Counted from the first letter of the stretch, positions 1 to 6,233 are shown. The stretch: DNA of 8,359 bases from CAZZCP01 sp964653235 (GCA_964653235.1 CAZZCP010000092.1:1-8359); one strand, 5' to 3'. The notes: a model not told the origin generated them from the letters alone. Translations and numbers: made by a program.

Positions 1-56
1 AAGTGTAAAGTATGTCTCCGGAATAAACTGTAAACGATGTCTCCGGAATGGACCCA
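1..56. mobile_element. Terminus of an IS481-type insertion sequence (partial)
   Basis: Two copies of a 21-bp unit, TGTAAA(GT/CG)ATGTCTCCGGAAT, lie in direct orientation at 4-24 and 29-49, with a period of 25 bp. This doubled unit with a CTCCGG core resembles the terminal inverted repeats of many IS481-family elements, where tandem copies are thought to bind the transposase. Read on the minus strand from about position 56, the end would begin TGGGTCCATTCCGGAGACAT, so the element would extend leftward out of the window and stop near 53-57. No transposase gene is inside the window, so the family is assigned by resemblance of the end only. It could also be a solo end left after deletion. Confidence 0.55.
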
Positions 57-73
57 ACGTCACATCATCAGCA

Positions 74-105
74 AAAATACAAAAACCCACACCTGCGGTA
101 TGGGT
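74..105 (-). terminator. Rho-independent terminator of tRNA-Ser
   Basis: Downstream of the tRNA on the minus strand, ACCCATACC and GGTGTGGGT pair over 9 bp (one U-G) around a 3-nt loop (plus-strand arms 85-93 and 97-105). A run of Ts, broken by a few other bases, follows (plus-strand A-rich 74-84). Stem plus U-tract at this spot fits termination of the tRNA-Ser transcript, and it also separates the tRNA from the insertion-sequence end. Confidence 0.8.
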
Positions 106-116
106 CTTTCTATTTT

Positions 117-206
117 TGGCGGAGGAGGTGGGATTCGAACCCACGATGGTCGTGAAACCATGCCAGTTTTCAAGACTGGTGCATTCAACCGCTCTGCCAC
201 CCCTCC
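117..206 (-). tRNA. trnS: tRNA-Ser (anticodon UGA)
   Basis: The minus strand folds as a 90-nt class II tRNA with an encoded CCA end (117-119). The acceptor stem is GGAGGGG with CTCCTCC (one G-U) and the discriminator base is G. The anticodon loop is CTTGAAA, giving UGA, which reads UCA and other UCN serine codons. A long variable arm (ATGGT/ACCAT stem) and a T-arm with GTTCGAATC are present, as expected of tRNA-Ser. It decodes serine in translation. A clear terminator follows. I could not identify a convincing promoter upstream. Confidence 0.97.
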
Positions 207-460
207 GTCTTAATCTCTTTTGAAGGGATGTTTTAAGAGCAATGGAGCCAAGGTGCAAGTACAAGTGGTTTTGAATGCGCCCAAATAAAATGCGCCGCGT
301 TTTAAATTTCAGTTTTTTTTCTGTTTGCTCCAACTGGGATCATAAAGCTACCAGGCTTAAGGTAAATGCTTCTAATTTGCATTTGAGATGAAGGATGAAG
401 ATCAAATCACTTTTCAGAAACATAAGTGAAATCAATACCTAGACCTAGACAAAAGCAAAG

Positions 461-540
461 CTTGCGAAGCCTGCAAAAAAGTCATTAGAATTTCATGTAA
501 GTTTTACAGCTTTTGAGAGGGGTTTCAAAGGCTTCGCAAG
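461..540. repeat. 12-bp perfect inverted repeat with 56-nt loop
   Basis: CTTGCGAAGCCT at 461-472 is exactly reverse-complementary to AGGCTTCGCAAG at 529-540. The loop holds a second small palindrome (TGTAA-GTT-TTACA, 496-508). It lies 57 bp upstream of the protease start, so it could be a leader-RNA structure, a small RNA or a pair of protein-binding half sites. The right arm has no U-run after it, so it is not a terminator. Confidence 0.55.
462..491 (+). promoter_or_regulatory. Candidate sigma70-type promoter for the lipoprotein protease
   Basis: TTGCGA (462-467, 4 of 6 matches to TTGACA) is followed after 18 nt by TAGAAT (486-491, 5 of 6 matches to TATAAT). The predicted start would be near 498, giving a leader of about 100 nt. 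The -35 hexamer lies inside the left arm of the 461-540 inverted repeat, so the two may be functionally linked. AT-rich DNA yields such matches by chance, so this is tentative. Confidence 0.3.
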
Positions 541-597
541 GATCGCGACTCGGCACCACGGATGGAATTTTCTAAGGAAGGACTAAGGGGGTCTAGG

Positions 598-1479
598 ATG
601 AAATCAATTACCTTATTATTAGCTCTCTTGTTAGCGGGATGCGGACAAGAAGCACAATTCGAAAACACACCAAGCACACCAAACCAAGATCAGTTTCAAG
701 ATACGAATACGGTTATCTATGGTGAAGACAATCGTTTGGACTTTTACGGGGCGAACGATAAATGGCAAGAGATTGCCAATTCTACGGTTGCGCTTATGCA
801 ATCACACAGCCTTCGCCAAATGGGCAATGGCGATTATCAAATTCGTGGCAAGAGCTATGCCTCTGAATATGGACTCTGCCGTGAAGAGCCCTTCTATGAG
901 CAAGACATTGCAGCCTTTTGCTCAGGATCCTTAGTGGCGCCAGATATTGTTATGACGGCAGGTCACTGTATCTCTACTTGCAATGGCACAAAATTCGTCT
1001 TCGACTTCCATGTGAAAGCCCAAGGCGCTCTTCCCAGCCGAGTTGGACGAGATGATGTCTACTCATGCAGCAAGGTGATCGTTTCAAAAGTTCAAGGAGA
1101 TGGTGCCGATTTTGCTCTAGTAAAGCTTGATCGACCTGTTGTTGGCAGAAGAGTACTACCGATCGAAAACTCAGAGCCAAGAGTGAATGAAGATCTTGTG
1201 GTAGTCGGATATCCTGCAGGTCTACCTGTTAAAGTTGCAGCAGGTGCAAGTGTTCGAAGCATTCGATCTAGTTTCTTTGTAGCGAATCTTGATACCTATG
1301 GAGGTAACTCCGGCTCTGCTGTATTCAATGAAAATGGTGAGATTCGCGGGATTTTGGTTCGTGGCGAAACCGATTATGTACGCCGAGGTTCTTGCTCTGT
1401 AAGCAATCGCTGCCCTGAATCTGGTTGTCGAGGTGAAGACGTAACCAAGGTTACGCAAGTAACTCCTTTTCTGCAGTAA
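598..1479 (+). CDS. Trypsin-like serine protease lipoprotein (S1 family)
   Basis: Secreted endopeptidase of the chymotrypsin/trypsin fold, 293 aa, predicted to be lipid-anchored in the envelope. The N-terminus is a short lipoprotein signal (MKSITLLLALLLAGC) with lipobox LAGC and lipidated Cys15. The catalytic triad is visible: His123 in TAGHC, Asp171 in DFALVKL, Ser238 in GGNSGS. Cys108 and Cys124 have the 16-residue spacing of the conserved C42-C58 disulfide. Six further cysteines (94, 128, 157, 266, 272, 277) make an even set of eight. Asn at the residue before the catalytic Ser gives GNSGS, as in V8/glutamyl-endopeptidase-like bacterial members rather than GDSGG trypsins, so the substrate cannot be named. 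Start 598 is preferred to the in-frame ATG at 562 because the lipoprotein signal begins there and a purine-rich AGGGGG (586-591) precedes it. It may act on prey, host or environmental protein; that is inference. Confidence 0.9.
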   Translation: MKSITLLLALLLAGCGQEAQFENTPSTPNQDQFQDTNTVIYGEDNRLDFYGANDKWQEIANSTVALMQSHSLRQMGNGDYQIRGKSYASEYGLCREEPFYEQDIAAFCSGSLVAPDIVMTAGHCISTCNGTKFVFDFHVKAQGALPSRVGRDDVYSCSKVIVSKVQGDGADFALVKLDRPVVGRRVLPIENSEPRVNEDLVVVGYPAGLPVKVAAGASVRSIRSSFFVANLDTYGGNSGSAVFNENGEIRGILVRGETDYVRRGSCSVSNRCPESGCRGEDVTKVTQVTPFLQ

Positions 1480-1508
1480 TTGACCTTAAATGTTACCTTA
1501 GGCAGAAT
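1480..1508 (+). promoter_or_regulatory. Candidate promoter for the M3 peptidase
   Basis: TTGACC (1480-1485, 5 of 6) is followed after 17 nt by CAGAAT (1503-1508, 4 of 6). The -35 abuts the protease stop codon. Transcription would start near 1515, leaving a leader of about 17 nt. The -10 overlaps the perfect inverted repeat at 1496-1524, so a protein binding that repeat would block this promoter. Confidence 0.4.
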
Positions 1509-1524
1509 AAATGCCTGCCTAAGG
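1496..1524 (+). promoter_or_regulatory. 10-bp perfect hairpin covering the M3 peptidase ribosome-binding site
   Basis: CCTTAGGCAG (1496-1505) pairs perfectly with CTGCCTAAGG (1515-1524) around a 9-nt loop. The right arm contains the first half of the Shine-Dalgarno AAGGAG (1521-1526) of the gene starting at 1532. No U-tract follows, so it is not a standard terminator. In a transcript reading through from the protease gene the site would be paired and translation reduced. A transcript starting near 1515 would lack the left arm and stay open. As DNA it could equally be an operator. Confidence 0.5.
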
Positions 1525-1531
1525 AGCGAAT

Positions 1532-3556
1532 ATGAACAATTCATTACTTCCCATTCAAAAGCAAAAATACGACAGCATCAATTTTTCAAGTATTAAGACT
1601 CAAGATTATATTCCTGCCATTCAAGAAGCCATTCATCTTGCTAAAGAGAGAGTTGAGAAAATAAAGTCTCTGCCTGCCAGTTTTGAAAATACAATTGAAG
1701 CGCTTGAATTTTTAAATGAGGAGCTGCATGAGATTCATTCGGTGTACTACGCCTTGTACTATTCTCACTCCACCCCAGAGCACTCTGAGCTTGCTGGTGA
1801 AATTGCTAAGTTGAGTGCAAATCATGCAAGCGACATAAGTTTAGATGAAGAGCTTTTTGCCAAGGTGAAAGAAGTCTATGAAAAAAAAGATAGTTTAAAG
1901 CTTGAAACAGATCAAAGAAAGCTTCTTGAAGACACCTACAAGTCTTATACTCGTAACGGAGCATTACTTTCTAAAGATAAAAAAGAAGACTTGAGAAAAG
2001 TAGATGAGAAGATTTCACAACTTGTACCTCAATTTAGCAGCAATCAACTGAAGGCAATGAATTCAGTCGAGTTTTATTTTGAAAAAGAAGAAATTCCAGG
2101 TCTTCCCGAAAGTGTTTATAGCCAAGCTCTAGACACTGCCAAAGCAAAAGGTAAAGAAGGCAAGTATTTTTTTAATCTCCAGTCACCGAGTTTTACTCCC
2201 TTTTTAAAATACTGTGAAAATCGAAAGCTTCGCAAAGAGCTTTGGGTCGCATACTCAAAATTGTGTACCGAAGGGGAGTACGACAATCGAGAAATTATTC
2301 GATCTTTAGTGAACCTACGTTTAGAGCGCGCAAAATTATTGGGATATAAAAACTATGCAGAATATGTTTTAGAAGAGCACATGACTAAAACGACAGAGCG
2401 AACCTTGGCTTTTATTCAAGAGATAAAAGATTTAAGTAAGCCAGCTGCGCAAAAAGATGTCTATCAGGTAGAGACTTTTGCTAAAGAGCTTGATTCTATA
2501 GATAAGCTAGAGAGATGGGATTATTCATTCTATTGTGAAAAGCTCAAAAAGAAGCTTGTGGGTTTTGATGAAGAAGAAATTCGCCCCTATTTTGATGTAC
2601 AAAAAGTCATTGAAGGAGCTTATAGCTTAGTGGAAAAACTTTATGGGATATCCTTTGAAAAAGTAACAGATATCGATCTTTATCATCAAGATGTGCTTTG
2701 TTTTAAAGTTATTGAAAACAAAGATCAAAGCTTCTTGGGTCTTTTTTATGTAGATTTATATCCGCGAGATACCAAACAGCAAGGGGCATGGATGACGAGC
2801 TTTCGTGACCAAGGCTATTATAAAAATGAAATTCAAAGACCTCATGTGACGATCAATTGCAATTTTCCAAGACCAACAAAAGAAAGCCCCAGTCTTTTAA
2901 ACTTTAATGAGGTAGAAACATTTTTTCATGAATTCGGTCATGCACTTCATGGGCTTTTGAGCGATTGTCGATATGTATCTCAATCAGGTACTTCAGTATT
3001 ACTGGACTTTGTGGAGCTTCCTTCTCAATTTATGGAGAACTTTTTGCTCGAAAAAGAAGTCTTGCAAACATTTGCAAATCACTACCAAAGTGGGGATTTA
3101 CTACCAGACTCTTTAATTGAAAAATTAAAGAAAGCTCGAAAATTTCAAGCTGGTTATTCAAGCCTTCGCCAAGTGAACTTTGCCACTTTAGATATGCAGT
3201 GGCATTCGCTTGAGACTAAGCTAACTCAAGATATTTATGAATTTGAAAAGCAAGCAACGGCTGACACACAGGTTCTAGACTCATCCATTGAGGCTCCTTT
3301 TTCATGCAATTTTGGACATATTTTCCCTGGTGGATACTCTGCCGGTTACTACTCTTACAAGTGGGCCGAAGTTCTAGATGCCGATGCCTATGAGTTTTTC
3401 AAACAGAAAGGTCTTTTTAACCAAGAAGTAGCGCAGAGTTTTCGCGAAAACATTTTAGCTAAGGGTGGTACTGAAGACCCAGACCTATTGTACAAGAGAT
3501 TTCGTGGACAGGACCCAGACCCCAAGGCATTGTTTCGAAGGGATGGACTCCTCTAG
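1532..3556 (+). CDS. M3 family zinc oligopeptidase (oligopeptidase A/Dcp-like)
   Basis: Cytosolic zinc metallopeptidase of 674 aa, the usual length for bacterial oligopeptidase A (PrlC/OpdA) and Dcp. The active site is H466-E467-F468-G469-H470 with the third zinc ligand Glu495 in FVELPSQF, exactly 29 residues after the first His as in thimet oligopeptidase. Near the C-terminus, a Gly/Tyr-rich segment (about residues 600-607, GYSAGYYSY) matches the family's substrate-binding tyrosines. No signal peptide is present. The family cleaves short peptides, including proteolysis products and released signal peptides, so it probably finishes peptide turnover. AAGGAG precedes the start at a spacing of five. 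The receiver gene follows after 22 bp, suggesting co-transcription. OpdA versus Dcp cannot be decided from motifs alone. Confidence 0.93.
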   Translation: MNNSLLPIQKQKYDSINFSSIKTQDYIPAIQEAIHLAKERVEKIKSLPASFENTIEALEFLNEELHEIHSVYYALYYSHSTPEHSELAGEIAKLSANHASDISLDEELFAKVKEVYEKKDSLKLETDQRKLLEDTYKSYTRNGALLSKDKKEDLRKVDEKISQLVPQFSSNQLKAMNSVEFYFEKEEIPGLPESVYSQALDTAKAKGKEGKYFFNLQSPSFTPFLKYCENRKLRKELWVAYSKLCTEGEYDNREIIRSLVNLRLERAKLLGYKNYAEYVLEEHMTKTTERTLAFIQEIKDLSKPAAQKDVYQVETFAKELDSIDKLERWDYSFYCEKLKKKLVGFDEEEIRPYFDVQKVIEGAYSLVEKLYGISFEKVTDIDLYHQDVLCFKVIENKDQSFLGLFYVDLYPRDTKQQGAWMTSFRDQGYYKNEIQRPHVTINCNFPRPTKESPSLLNFNEVETFFHEFGHALHGLLSDCRYVSQSGTSVLLDFVELPSQFMENFLLEKEVLQTFANHYQSGDLLPDSLIEKLKKARKFQAGYSSLRQVNFATLDMQWHSLETKLTQDIYEFEKQATADTQVLDSSIEAPFSCNFGHIFPGGYSAGYYSYKWAEVLDADAYEFFKQKGLFNQEVAQSFRENILAKGGTEDPDLLYKRFRGQDPDPKALFRRDGLL

Positions 3557-3578
3557 AAAAAGCACATAAACTGTTATT

Positions 3579-3941
3579 ATGAAAACCATATTGATTGTGG
3601 ATGATGAGCCAGAGCTTTGTGAGCTTTTTGAATACGACCTAACAAGCAAGGGCTATAATGTCATTACTGCCAATGGTGGTAACGAAGGTTTTGACACTTT
3701 CAAAATGAAAGAGACAGATATTGATCTTGTTGTCAGTGACATTCGTATGCCCAAAGGTGATGGTATCGAGTTTTTACAAAATATTAGGAGTATAAATCAA
3801 GATGTCCCGGTGATTCTACTCACTGGTTTTGCTGACGTAAATGAAGAAGAGGTGAAAAGCATGGGAGCATTTTGCCTTTTAAATAAACCCATTCGAGCAA
3901 AGCAGCTCTCTGCAGAGATTGAGCAGGCTTTAAGCTACTGA
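3579..3941 (+). CDS. Single-domain response regulator (CheY-like receiver)
   Basis: A stand-alone phosphoacceptor receiver of 120 aa with no output domain. It has the acidic pair Asp8-Asp9 (LIVDDE), the phosphorylated Asp54 (VVSDIRMP), the switch Thr82 (ILLTGF) and the conserved Lys103 (LNKPI). All key residues are intact, so it should accept phosphate from a histidine kinase and signal through protein contacts. No kinase is encoded in the window. No clear Shine-Dalgarno lies before the ATG, so it may depend on translation or transcription from the M3 peptidase 22 bp upstream. Its stop overlaps the next start (TGATG), which implies coupling to the barrel-like gene. Its partner and its role in motility, development or stress cannot be read from sequence. 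Confidence 0.93.
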   Translation: MKTILIVDDEPELCELFEYDLTSKGYNVITANGGNEGFDTFKMKETDIDLVVSDIRMPKGDGIEFLQNIRSINQDVPVILLTGFADVNEEEVKSMGAFCLLNKPIRAKQLSAEIEQALSY

Positions 3942-4465
3942 TGAGATTTGTCTGGATTCTTGTTCTCTTATTTTCTATTGGCACAAATGCGCAACAGCCT
4001 CCTGTAAAGAATGATGAAAATGAAAAGCCTTGGCAGTGGGGTCTACATTCAGGAGTCTTTTTACCCTTTGGAATTGTCGGCGTGCGAGATAATTATGTCT
4101 TACATGGAGCTCGCTTTAGCATACCTCGTAAATACAATTACATTGAATTTATGGGGCTCTATGGAGAGGNNNNNNNNNNAGAGGGCAGTGGGGTAATTTA
4201 TTCTCAAGGCTCGGCTTCTCTTCGTTATCATAGTGATATGGATTTTGTTGCCTACTCCTTGTATTTGGGAATGGATTACAATTACTACAGAAGAAAGGCC
4301 AACAATGTCAGGAGTTTTGATTTTGTTGGCGCAATGGGTTTTCATGTTGGATGGGCAATTTTTGCAGAAATTGGTGAAGGTACCCATATTCGCTTTGATA
4401 CCAAAATGGGTTTTAATCCTGGTCGCACGGCCTATGTGTCTTTAGGCTTAATGTATGATATTTAA
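3941..4465 (+). CDS. Small exported barrel-like envelope protein, unrecognised family
   Basis: About 174 aa as drawn, but interrupted by ten Ns. A Sec signal peptide (MRFVWILVLLFSIGTNA, likely cut before QQP) is followed by alternating hydrophobic/polar stretches rich in Tyr, Phe and Gly (for example LRYHSDMDFVAYSLYLGMDY), typical of a small outer-membrane beta-barrel. The C-terminus is MYDI rather than Phe. The ATG shares its A with the TGA of the receiver gene, so translation is probably coupled. The same frame is open on both sides of the Ns. If the AGAGG at each edge is one overlap, the true product is 5 codons shorter (169 aa). I do not recognise the family and propose no function beyond envelope location. 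Confidence 0.7.
   Translation: MRFVWILVLLFSIGTNAQQPPVKNDENEKPWQWGLHSGVFLPFGIVGVRDNYVLHGARFSIPRKYNYIEFMGLYGEXXXXEGSGVIYSQGSASLRYHSDMDFVAYSLYLGMDYNYYRRKANNVRSFDFVGAMGFHVGWAIFAEIGEGTHIRFDTKMGFNPGRTAYVSLGLMYDI
4170..4179. other. Assembly gap (10 Ns)
   Basis: Ten undetermined bases lie inside the barrel-like gene. The left flank ends AGAGG (4165-4169) and the right flank begins AGAGG (4180-4184). Merging these would remove 15 bases, a multiple of three, keeping the frame open. A round number of Ns at a scaffold join usually means an unknown gap size. Confidence 0.95.
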
Positions 4466-4477
4466 CAGCTTCTGAAA

Positions 4478-4489
4478 TGCTCTAGAGCA
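4478..4489. promoter_or_regulatory. 12-bp perfect palindrome upstream of the hsp20 promoter
   Basis: TGCTCTAGAGCA is a perfect 12-bp palindrome ending 3 bp before the -35-like CTTGACA of the heat-shock promoter. It is not the CIRCE element of HrcA (TTAGCACTC-N9-GAGTGCTAA). Its place just upstream of the -35 suits an activator or repressor dimer. It contains no U-run and is unlikely to be a terminator for the preceding gene. Confidence 0.4.
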
Positions 4490-4492
4490 GGG

Positions 4493-4520
4493 CTTGACAA
4501 AATGAAATCCGATACCATCT
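4493..4520 (+). promoter_or_regulatory. Sigma32-like heat-shock promoter of hsp20
   Basis: CTTGACA (4493-4499) differs at one base from the sigma32 -35 consensus CTTGAAA. After 13 nt, TACCATCT (4513-4520) matches the -10 consensus CCCCATNT at all but the first two positions. Predicted start is near 4527, about 30 nt before the ATG. The position directly ahead of a small heat-shock gene supports the reading. The same -35 (TTGACA) could serve sigma70, but no good TATAAT stands at the right distance. Confidence 0.55.
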
Positions 4521-4555
4521 TTAAAAAGTAAAGAACAATAATAAAGGAGGTATCT

Positions 4556-4984
4556 ATGAAAAATACTTTAAGCCCATTTGGTTTTCGTAACCCATGGAAA
4601 GCATTTGAAGATTTAGAAAAAGATTTCTTTTCTGGTCTTGAACAAACAACAACTCAAGAGTTTCGACCCTCTTGCAGTTTGAAAGAAACGGAGAAACATT
4701 TTTTGATTCATTTCGACCTTCCAGGTGTAAAAAAAGAAGATGTTCACGTTGAGGTTGAGAACAATCGAATCACAGTGAGTGGTGAAAGAAAAGAAGAGAA
4801 AAAAACCGAAGAAGAAAAGAGGTATTTTACCGAAAGTTTCTATGGCAGTTTTTTTCGGTCTTTTGAATTACCAAAGCATGTTGATGCAAATGGCATCGAG
4901 GCTCGAATTGAAAACGGGGTTTTAGATATTCAAATCCCTAAAACAACAGCAACTGAAACTCGAAAGAAAATCGAGATCAAATAA
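4556..4984 (+). CDS. hsp20: Small heat-shock protein, Hsp20/alpha-crystallin family
   Basis: ATP-independent holdase chaperone of 142 aa that binds unfolding proteins in the cytoplasm and passes them to refolding machines. A short N-terminal arm (about 1-37, Phe-rich: FGFRNPWKAFEDLEKDFFSG) precedes the alpha-crystallin domain (about 38-130). That domain carries the family signatures FDLPGVKKEDV (53-63) and the conserved G-V-L strand ENGVLDIQIPK (119-129). The C-terminal tail ends in I139-E-I141, the I-x-I motif used for oligomer assembly. A near-perfect Shine-Dalgarno AAGGAGG (4544-4550) stands 5 nt before the ATG. A sigma32-type promoter and a 12-bp palindrome lie upstream and a strong terminator follows, so it is probably a monocistronic heat-induced gene. 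Confidence 0.96.
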   Translation: MKNTLSPFGFRNPWKAFEDLEKDFFSGLEQTTTQEFRPSCSLKETEKHFLIHFDLPGVKKEDVHVEVENNRITVSGERKEEKKTEEEKRYFTESFYGSFFRSFELPKHVDANGIEARIENGVLDIQIPKTTATETRKKIEIK

Positions 4985-4988
4985 ATCT

Positions 4989-5013
4989 TAGGGAGCTTCG
5001 GCTCCCTATTTTT
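4989..5013 (+). terminator. UUCG-loop terminator between hsp20 and corA
   Basis: TAGGGAGC (4989-4996) pairs with GCTCCCTA (5001-5008) over 8 bp around a stable UUCG tetraloop (4997-5000), with TTTTT (5009-5013) after it. It terminates hsp20. On the minus strand the same stem follows the corA stop codon (5012-5014) with a weaker U-tract, so it may serve both convergent genes. Confidence 0.92.
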
Positions 5014-6079
5014 AAAACCATTTTTTTCTTTTAAAATAGAAAACCATACCAAGGGTCAATGCGATCATTACGGCCCACACATAATAGTATCCATTTTTTG
5101 ATTGTAGCTCAGGCATATTGTTAAAATTCATTCCGTAGACACCAACGATAAAGGTAAGTGGTATGAAAATCGAAGCAAATATAGTCAGGGTTTTCATCAC
5201 TTCGTTCATTTTCAGAGAGACTTGTGAAGAATGAAAATCGAGCAAACTCACAGTCATTTGTCTGTAGTTTTCAATCAAGTCTACAACTTGCAGAATATGT
5301 TCATAAGAGTCATCCAAATACAGTTTGGTGTCTTTACTCAAATGGGAGTACTCAGAGCGCATCAAGTAATTCAGTACATCTTTTGTAGGAATAGCAGAGC
5401 GGTTGAGATACATCAGCTCATTTCTAAGATGAATGATCTTTTTAGGGATATGTTCACTCGGATTTTCAACAATTTCGTTTTCCAGCTCTTCAATTTCTGC
5501 TCCTAGGCCCTCAACAGCTTCAAGGTAGTCATCAATGATAGAGTCCATCAAAGCATAGTATAGATAGTCTTGTTTGCGATTTCGTATTCTAGAATTACGC
5601 AATTGAAGCCTTTTTTTAACTCTTGAAAACTGATCTCCAGAATGTTCTTGAAAGCTAATCACAAGATTGTCTTTTAAAAATAGCCCCGTTTGCTCTAAAA
5701 GAATTTTTTTTTGTTTTTCATAGGTGTGAATTCTTTGCATTAAGCTAAAGAGCAAAGATTCAAATTCTTCGACTTTCGGTCTTTGCGAAGTGTTTAAAAG
5801 GTCTTCGAGCCAAAGATCATCGATCTCAAAGAATTTGCCAATTTCTTGAATTTTAACTGTATCGCCAAAACCATCAATATCGAGCCAATAGATATTCTCA
5901 GAATCTTCTTTGTAGTTACCGATTTCAGAGATTTCTTTGAGTTCCTGCTCTTCAAAGCTATCGGGACAAAATTTAACCAGTGTGATCTTCAGACTTCGAT
6001 CAAAGTGATCTGCTGTATAGACAAGAGTACCAGGAGCTTGGCCTCTTTTTTTGCGCATAAATTTTATAAAACGAGCCAT
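5012..6079 (-). CDS. corA: CorA-family magnesium/cobalt transporter
   Basis: Inner-membrane pentameric channel for Mg2+ (also Co2+/Ni2+), 355 aa. The long soluble N-terminal part (about 1-290) contains acidic, coiled-coil-like helices such as LGAEIEELENEIVENPSEH (about 192-210), forming the cytoplasmic funnel. Two membrane helices lie at the C-terminus (about 298-315 and 332-348), and the signature Y-G-M-N (315-318, followed by FNNMPEL) sits at the end of the first, forming the selectivity filter. The basic tail KRKKWF ends the protein, as is common in the family. The ATG lacks a clear Shine-Dalgarno. MARFIKF... matches the usual family N-terminus, whereas the internal Met8 has no better site. 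It is divergent from the barrel gene at 6261. Confidence 0.95.
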   Translation of the reverse strand: MARFIKFMRKKRGQAPGTLVYTADHFDRSLKITLVKFCPDSFEEQELKEISEIGNYKEDSENIYWLDIDGFGDTVKIQEIGKFFEIDDLWLEDLLNTSQRPKVEEFESLLFSLMQRIHTYEKQKKILLEQTGLFLKDNLVISFQEHSGDQFSRVKKRLQLRNSRIRNRKQDYLYYALMDSIIDDYLEAVEGLGAEIEELENEIVENPSEHIPKKIIHLRNELMYLNRSAIPTKDVLNYLMRSEYSHLSKDTKLYLDDSYEHILQVVDLIENYRQMTVSLLDFHSSQVSLKMNEVMKTLTIFASIFIPLTFIVGVYGMNFNNMPELQSKNGYYYVWAVMIALTLGMVFYFKRKKWF

Positions 6080-6204
6080 ATGTATTCTGATATGAGCTTA
6101 GTTTTTTCGAGCTGGCAAGTGACAGATTTTGGCTGACAAATAGTGGCGACTGTATTCGATTTAATCAGCTCAAGTGGGCATAAATTACTAGAATTACTAA
6201 ATTT

Positions 6205-6233
6205 ATTATAGTACCAGCACTTGCAATTGAATT
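6205..6233 (-). promoter_or_regulatory. Candidate corA promoter with a long leader
   Basis: On the minus strand a perfect TATAAT stands at 6205-6210. The matching -35 position (about 6228-6233) has no good hexamer and is occupied by the 15-bp palindrome at 6222-6236, as in promoters that need an activator. Transcription would start near 6198, giving a leader of about 118 nt. In that leader GAGCTG and CAGCTC (plus-strand 6166-6171 and 6109-6114) can pair. Confidence 0.35.

Larger units (their letters stand above)
207..597. other. 391-bp non-coding stretch between tRNA-Ser and the lipoprotein protease
   Basis: No believable gene lies here: the possible ATG starts near 388 and 394 give only 13-15 codons and the ribosome-binding context is poor. 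The stretch holds a direct repeat AATGCGCC (274-281 and 289-296, period 15), a weak 6-bp inverted repeat AAATGC/GCATTT (364-369, 379-384), a 12-bp inverted repeat (461-472, 529-540) and a short TGTAA-GTT-TTACA palindrome (496-508). It must contain the promoters of both flanking genes, tRNA-Ser leftward and the protease rightward. Confidence 0.6.

Noticed and set aside
388..441. Tiny ORFs of 13-15 codons near 388 and 394
   Set aside because: Very short, no proper ribosome-binding site and no recognisable product.
461..540. Reading the 12-bp inverted repeat as insertion-sequence ends
   Set aside because: The interior is only 56 bp with no coding capacity and I see no flanking target duplication.
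562..597. Upstream ATG extending the protease by 12 residues
   Set aside because: It would bury the lipoprotein signal peptide behind charged residues, and it lacks a Shine-Dalgarno, while ATG 598 has AGGGGG ahead of it.
4478..4489. Reading the TGCTCTAGAGCA palindrome as a CIRCE element
   Set aside because: The half sites do not match TTAGCACTC and the 9-bp spacer is absent.
5231..5506. Open frames on the plus strand inside corA
   Set aside because: Shadow of the minus-strand gene, with no ribosome-binding site and composition explained by corA.
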